NCBI RefSeq assembly: GCF_918797505.1
Contig: NC_092794.1
Span: 63,959,345-64,023,344, forward strand
From: Bemisia tabaci
Taxonomy: Eukaryota; Arthropoda; Insecta; Hemiptera; Aleyrodidae
Direction: 5' to 3'
DNA: 64,000 bases
Numbering within the stretch: the first letter of the stretch is position 1; each line of letters begins with the position of its first letter. The position numbers and the translations under genes were made by a program. Below the pieces are notes generated by a model. It was not told the DNA's origin. It saw only the letters and a program-made list of their open reading frames with translations, and searched no databases. This document shows positions 57,818-64,000 of this stretch, piece by piece.

Positions 57818-59768
57818 TCCTATCGGCCGACCAATAACCGAACGGATGGGGAATAATTGAATTGTTACATAGGGAAGATTTGTCGATAGCGGGAATGTCA
57901 CTGATTTAGTTGTAGAGTTATCAAAAATGATGGAAAAATCAAGTAGAAAAAGCATACGGTCGTTGTGGGAAATTTTCTTTCTCATAACTGCAAAGCAATA
58001 CGCAAAAAATATACGTAAAAGACTTAAACTTTAATTGATTATTTATTTATTAATTAATTATTTATTTATTAATTAGTTATTAATTAATTGATTAATTATT
58101 TATTTACTTTTTGTCAATTTTAATTTACATTTTTAATAAATGAAAATAATACCTAATCAATAAGACATCAAAAATAAAAATCTTAGTATTCCAAATTTGA
58201 TAAAAGTATTACTACCTATGCCATTTCAACCACCTGAATTTCCCCCTAATCCCCACCTCAGAGTGACCCCTCATTAGGGGTTGTTCATGAATTATAAAAA
58301 TCGTTTTATATTTTTCAAGAACGAGGTTGAATTTCCTCCACCGACAACCCCCTACGATCTAAACATCGGTCATTTTTCTTCACCTTCCCTCATTTCATAC
58401 AGGCGTGGTAATCGTTCTAAAAACGCACGCAAATGAGAACACATTCGAAAGAGGACGAACTCGAAGTAAAGCTCGCGGCCAAAAAGTAAGTGAGTGCCTG
58501 GCTACTTAAACTGGCCGAAAAATTGCGCGAATGTGAATGACAGGTGAGCACGCGTAGATGAAATACCTACCCTGCCTGATGAACCGGAATTCACACGTTC
58601 GAATGTTTATGTAACCAATAATTAGCACGTGCGAGATCCAATTAGTAGCTATGAGATTTTTTTTGTTTGGACGATGCCAATGCTGCGAAAGTATTAAGTG
58701 TTCCCAGAATTACATCTATAACTGTAACATTGCCTTGACCCACACCAATAGACAGTCGTACAATGCAAAAATAAACTTGAAGAAAGGGCGTTCCGTCAGC
58801 ATTTTTAAAAACGAGGAGAGATATCACATTTCCTTGACATTTCCAGCTTTTCCCTGACTTTTAAAAATTCCCTGACATTCCCCGGTTTTCCCAATATTCC
58901 CAGACTGGGACAACTCTGATACATCGATGAAAAAGACGGGTGAGAGGGTTAAAATATTTCAATTTTTATTGTCACCGTCTGTTTACTAGCGTCACGCTAA
59001 GTACAGTTTGGCAAGAAGAATCTTGATTGGGAAGATACGATGATATCCAGCTCCCTAGGGATACATTCTCTTAAAATCCCTCCGTGATTCATGCATTCAT
59101 GGCCAGGAACTAAACGACTTACCGTATCGTTTCATCATTATGGAAGAAGATAATTGAACATGTGCGAATTTTTTTGCAAGAATGTTTTAATAAATGAAGT
59201 CAAGTCATTCAAATTAAATTCGACGGACTAAGAAATGCTTGTTCTATTGTGGGGCTCTTCATAAATTACGTAACATAATTTTGTGACCGAATGTGACAAG
59301 GGGTGGGGGTGTTAAGCCGTATGCGAAACAGTATGTATACCGGATTTCAACTCTTTTCTGTTGCAGTTACTTTTATTGAGTTTCTTTTCATTGGGCCTTT
59401 GAGTATTTCTTTTCTTTTTAGTTTTTTTCCAAACAAAATTTATCGCAATTTCATTAGCATTTATTGTCCTCGGTATTCATATTTTACTTGTATGATGCAG
59501 ATTATTCCTTTTCGCAACTATTCTTCTCTTGCATACAAAAATTTCTGAATTCACCGCTTTAATTTTTCAAATTGAATTTATATTATTAGCCAGTCCAATT
59601 TATGAAAGTTATACAAAAATTAGCTTGCAACCCACCTTTTGGCAATAAAACTACTTGGCCATATAAGTGTTCCTATTGCCTGGAATCAAAAGTGCCAGCG
59701 AGCGAATAAAAACGCTGAAGTTACTTCATTGCGTTCGCAGATGTCTGGATCATTGCTGCAGATGTTCT
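57818..59768. other. Intergenic DNA with AT-only simple sequence (58030-58110)
   Basis: 58030-58110 is an irregular TTAATTATTTA repeat. No gene was seen in the rest. Confidence 0.4.
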
Positions 59769-60637
59769 GAGTGAGCTTGACATTTCGCGATGATACCACT
59801 TTTCGACCACGTGGGAGCCCGTGTTGCCTACATCGAAAATTGTAGGCGAACTGACAATGCGTTCGAGTCACCTCTCCACATTTGGTGGAAGGATACTTTT
59901 TGCGTATTTTGATTACCTAAGCGTGATATTTCACGATGATACCACTATTCGACCTCATGGGAGCTTTTGTTGCCTACACTAAAAGTTGAAGGCGAACTAA
60001 CATGTCGTTAAAGTCACTTCGTCCCGTCCAGTCAATATCTGTTTTATGTGTGTATTCTGTGTTATTTTGTGAGTTAGCGTGTCACTTCATCATACTTTTA
60101 GGCCACAGCGTGATATTTCACGATGATACCACTATTCGTCCTCATGGGAGCTTTTGTTGCCTACACTAAAAGTTGAAGGCGAACTAACATGTCGTTAAAG
60201 TCACTTCGTCCCGTCCAGTCAATATCTGTTTTTTGTGTGTATTCTGTGTTATTTTGTGTGTTAGCGTGTCACTTCATCATAATTTTAGGCCACAAGGCAG
60301 CCCGTGTTGCCTCCACTAAAAATTGTTGACGAACTACCAAAGTGTTCGAATTACCTTTCATCATTCGGTAAAGTGCCGCTATCACACGCTGAATGTGACT
60401 TGAATGTGGAAGTCATCGACCCGATGCCTGCACTTTGCGCGTGTGACGCGCAAAATTCAGCGACGATTCTCATATCAGCGATCGTCGGATTCGTCTGAAC
60501 TTCGAATAGATTTGATACACATTTGAATGAAAATATCTCGAATTTGCGAAATTGCAGCTATTGAGCGATAACTGTTGACTTCCAGATTCAGCTGCCAAAT
60601 TCAGCGTGTGATTCCGGCAATAGGATATTTTTCGCGT

Positions 60638-61586
60638 CCCTGGTAAAAATTGACATCCGTGTTCCAAAACACCATAGACCTATAGCCGGCTGTAAGATTT
60701 CCAATAGCTTCTATAGCCGGCAACACAATTTCTATAGCCTTTTATAGCCGATGGCGATTAAGCAACAGCCTGGCGATAAAGTGTATGCTAAACGTTACTA
60801 ATTACGGATGCTAGGACTTAGTGAGTTTTTGGACTACCGCTCTCTTTTTGGGCCGCAGTATCTTGATTTAATTTGCGAGGAAAGTTCCGTACTTTTGATG
60901 GATGCCTGCCATTCCTGATATGTTGGAGCGCCTTCCATTTCGTACGATACTGTGCAATACCTCTGGTGTGAAATAGTTGCTTCAAGCGCCGCGGTACGCT
61001 GCGGCGCGGCGCAGCGGGCGGGCAGCCAGCGCTGAACGCGCATTGGCGCCTACAAACCTAACAGGGATACTTCACGCATTGCGCAATGCGTGAAGTATCC
61101 CTGTTAGGTTTGTAGGCGCCAGTGCGCCGCCGCTCCGCTTTGTGTTAGGCTCTAATATTTAATCTCGCGGAGTCAGCGTTTTTCAACTCATGACTTTGAA
61201 ATGTTTGCACACTCTGTATGGATTAATCTCATTTAAATTGATGAAAAAAAATATGTATTAAAGGAAAATGTAATGTGCGTTTTGTAAATATTAAAGTGAT
61301 TCCGTACAAACTTAAGGATTTACAAAGCACAAGAATTTCTACACGATTTCTTATAGCCTTTTATGGCCGATGGCAAAGAAGCAACAGCCAGGCGATAAAG
61401 TGTAAAGCCCGGCGATAGGAACTACAGCCCGGCTGCGTAATTTTTTATCGCTTCGTATAGCCCGGCCGTATGATTTTTTCCACTTTCTACAGCCAGCTAT
61501 ATGATTTTCTATCGCCCTCTTCAGTCGGCTTTCAGATCTCCTATGATATTTTGAAACGCAGCTCCTATCGCCAATTTTTACCAGGG
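60638..61586. mobile_element. Family B element, copy 3
   Basis: 949 bp with exact CCCTGGTAAAAATTG / CAATTTTTACCAGGG ends. A perfect 76-bp palindrome lies at 61045-61120. Very similar to 28802-29746, inserted in a tandem array. Confidence 0.88.
61045..61120. repeat. 76-bp perfect palindrome in family B copy 3
   Basis: Same sequence as 29216-29291; both halves are exact reverse complements. Confidence 0.95.
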
Positions 61587-61690
61587 GTTTTCAGAATAAG
61601 CGTGGTATTTCACGATGATACCACTATTCGACCTCATAGGAGCTTTTGTTGCCTACACTAAAAGTTGAAGGCGAACTGACATAGCGTCAG

Positions 61691-63450
61691 TCATTCGTCA
61701 AGTATGCGATCACACGTTGGAGCTCATATTGCTGTGCGAAGCCCTCCCATAAATGTAATATCAACCAACCAAACCAACCTAAAAATATTCTATTCCGAAG
61801 TATCGATTAATATTGCGAGTAAAAGAACAGACTCGGTAAATACATAATATGCTTGGAAAATGTTGTGTCAGTAGATCGTTCAGTATCGTATTTAGATTTT
61901 CGAAGAGAAAGACGTAATATTGATCATTCCTTAAGGATTTGACGGAGAACTTATTTCCGATGCAAGGTATTTTGAAAAACTACCGCGGCGAATTCGTATG
62001 ATCCTTACCTAAGTATTCCGATATCCCCAGCTACCAAGTTTGAAGCAAAAAATATTAGAGAACCGGAAAATACTTGTTTAACGCCAATTTAAGTTGGATC
62101 TTTGCCGAGATTCTTTCCTTCAGTTACTAATAACTTTGACCCGCTACCATTCGTAACGGTTTTTTAGTTATATGTTTATTTTTGCACTAAAAATTCAATT
62201 TTTAGTGCGTCCTTCTCAACGATGAAAACCACGAAACATATCAAGAGTTTCAGCTTGATGGCTTAGTCAGCAAAAGAGTTATTAAAATGGCGAAAGCAAA
62301 GTAAGAAACTGTGAAAAAATACACACATCTTAAATTTTCAGAAGATTTTCTGACAGATTTCGCATTTTTTTTTTTTTTTTTTGGGGGGGGGGGGCTGGAT
62401 AATCATTATGGAAAGGGCTTCCACTTCCGCGTGATTTTTTGTGTCCTTTCAAGGCTGCTCTCTAGATCTTCTGTGCAAAAATGTATGGGAATATTCGCTT
62501 GATAAAATTTCGAATAGGCCTTTGAAACTCAGCAATCGATTTACCTAAGTACTCATTTTTAAATTTTCATTGTTGCATATTCATTGCAAGACTTCGCTTC
62601 GTGAGTGCAGGACTGCAGAATGCAAGGGCTTGAATCTTGTCGGTCCTTCCACCGTACTTAAATATTCTCAGGACTGGTTTCGACTGCGCTTAGGTCCAGC
62701 TTAGCGCTTCTGATTGGCAGGTGGTGCGGTTTGGACTCAGATAGACGATGGACGCTCCACCTCTTAGGGAAAGAGCCGACAAGATTCGGCCCCGGGTGCT
62801 CTATACTATACACCGCGCACTCTCTTCGCTCCACGAGTGGAGAACTTCAGTTTAGAGCGCGCGAAATTCAAAATGACGCTCCGTTTACTGACTCAGTGTC
62901 AGCGTTTTTGCGCCATATCGACCGAGAACTCTTTCCGCAAAGAGTGCCCAAAATTTTACCTGAGGGAGATGGGTCAAAAAGTTCTCTGTCAAAAACCCAA
63001 AAGACACCTGTGAGAATAAATAACTGAGAAAAATGTTGTGAGTAGTAGAACAAATTTTATTGAGTAGTTACACCATTTCATACGCAACCAGAGAATGATA
63101 CTTTAAAAAAAAATTCAAAATACCTACATCGTTTTAATTATCATAATGAAAGAGATGAATAAAGTCTGCTTACAGAGCTTGTTAGAGAATACACAATGCA
63201 CTCTCATTCTATACTTAATTTTTAGAATCTTTGCTCAGGCATTGATCCCAAGCCTCCACTCTATTGAGAGCAGTCGCCATAAAGAATTCTGCTTCATTTA
63301 CTTACTTCAGAAGCACACACATGTACAAAAACTTGAAAGCTGATAAATTGGGACAGTTGTAAAGGAGATAGAGGATGTTTGATTCGAACTCAAGAATATA
63401 AAAAAGTATTACATTTAGAATAGCCAGTGATTCACTTTGTTGGGAAAGAA
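61691..63450. other. Intergenic DNA downstream of the right-edge gene
   Basis: An 18-nt T run followed by a G run lies at 62366-62394. Frame 62731-63027 shows no recognisable domain. Confidence 0.4.
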
Positions 63451-63527
63451 CGAATTTAATATATTCGTTGTGTACTTATTTAAAATACTTTAGATTTTTT
63501 GCCTTTCACGAGCCCTTGAGATTGCCT

Positions 63528-63590
63528 TTATTTTCTTTCAGGTACAACATCAGAGATCCATGAGAGATAGTCTGGATTTCCTTTGTCAAT
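63528..63590 (-). CDS. Terminal exon of the right-edge gene
   Basis: 63 nt including TAA, preceded by a strong T-rich acceptor. A second frame is also open here, so the reading depends on the phase of the preceding exon. Confidence 0.5.
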   Translation of the reverse strand: MDKGNPDYLSWISDVVPERK

Positions 63591-64000
63591 CTGCAAAAAA
63601 AAATTGATTCTCTCTTTAGTAAATCCAATTTTAGAGGCACGCTTAGGTAATAGTGATGTCTTTATGACTCAACATGCCCTTGGTGCTGGATGGAGCTTTG
63701 CTACTTTGATTTAATCCTGAATTAAACTAATCGGAGAAAATGGTCTTTCCATATTTTCTAACTTTGAGATTTATCAGTTACGAGTTTATAAGCCTCCCCC
63801 TGAGTACATTAGCCACCATTAAAAAAATGTTTTTTTTTTACCTTTAAGAATATTATGCCATGAGAGGCATCTGCCTCGACTGAGTCAACCTCAACTGTGA
63901 CCTTCTAGAGGTTGTGTAGGATAATGCATTTATAATTAAATTTACTTTGAGGAAGGTTGATTGAAAATTAAAAAATATTGAGCAAACTTACCGTGGTTGT
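63528..64000 (-). CDS. 3' end of an unidentified gene (three exons, partial)
   Basis: Exons 63992-64000 (continuing past the edge; donor ACG|GTAAGT), 63842-63901 (acceptor CTAGAAG, donor AAG|GTAAAA) and 63528-63590 (acceptor TTTTTTTTGCAG; TAA at 63528-63530). All junctions can be read in phase 0. The last 40 residues read VTVEVDSVEADASHGIIFLK then IDKGNPDYLSWISDVVPERK. In the middle exon only this frame is open. An AATAAA overlaps the stop. I do not recognise the family. An alternative acceptor 3 nt earlier would add one Lys. Confidence 0.55.
63842..63901 (-). CDS. Internal exon of the right-edge gene
   Basis: 60 nt, 20 codons, the single open frame of the three, acidic and hydrophobic alternating (VEVDSVEADASHGIIF). 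Confidence 0.55.

Larger units (their letters stand above)
59773..61690 (+). repeat. Tandem repeat array (about 185-bp units) interrupted by a family B element
   Basis: Units begin at about 59773 (diverged), 59921, 60108, about 60290 (truncated) and 61600. Each has TTTCACGATGATACCAC, CATGGGAGC and GTTGCCTACACTAAAA. The 59921 and 60108 units are nearly identical. The element at 60638-61586 separates the last unit. Confidence 0.75.

Noticed and set aside
62731..63027. Plus-strand frame of 98 codons in a GC-richer region
   Set aside because: No domain, no splice or poly(A) context, and an antisense frame is also open.

Overview
This is an AT-rich window of an arthropod nuclear genome. Spliced genes have GT-AG introns in all phases. 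Long introns and intergenic DNA are packed with short terminal-inverted-repeat (TIR) elements and long poly-A, poly-T and poly-G runs. The three recognisable proteins are insect-type: a CYP6-like P450, Tan, and a DM4/12-domain protein. The repeat style resembles sap-sucking hemipterans such as whiteflies; that species guess is only an impression. No bacterial features, CRISPR array, tRNA or rRNA gene was seen.

Layout. All four genes are on the minus strand. (1) 947-5140: a complete 4-exon gene for a 201-residue DM4/12-domain protein. (2) 8419-18114: a complete 5-exon gene for a 507-residue CYP3-clan (CYP6-like) cytochrome P450. (3) 25549-35357: a complete 7-coding-exon gene for a 392-residue Tan protein (N-beta-alanyl-dopamine hydrolase) plus a short 5' UTR. 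(4) 63528 to the right edge: the last exons of an unidentified gene. In every gene the splice phases close exactly and the joined frame has no stop, which is the main support for the models.

The rest is non-coding as far as I can see. About 28 kb (35.4-63.5 kb) between tan and the right-edge gene, about 7 kb between the P450 and tan, and most introns consist of dispersed elements. I grouped the elements by shared ends. A has ends like GACCGCGTTAAGCAGAAAGG. B is about 0.9 kb with CCCTGGTAAAAATTG ends and a 76-bp perfect palindrome. C has TTTCTGCCAAACGGAAC ends, in a 130-bp and a 370-bp class. D has CTGCCGTGCTAAGGAAAAAC ends. E has CACTGAAAAAA ends with unrelated interiors. Smaller groups follow. 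Several are nested or abut exactly, so the order of insertion can be read.

Functional links. Tan acts in beta-alanine conjugate recycling (cuticle pigment, histamine or dopamine recycling). The P450 is of the detoxification/endogenous-substrate type. The DM4/12 protein is probably secreted or membrane-anchored. Nothing indicates that the neighbours share a pathway. No new multi-gene system was found. The most unusual points are a TA-flanked element ending 16 nt from a P450 splice acceptor, the conserved long palindromes and a tandem array apparently derived from half of one, and an ATCGC-iterated element nested inside another.
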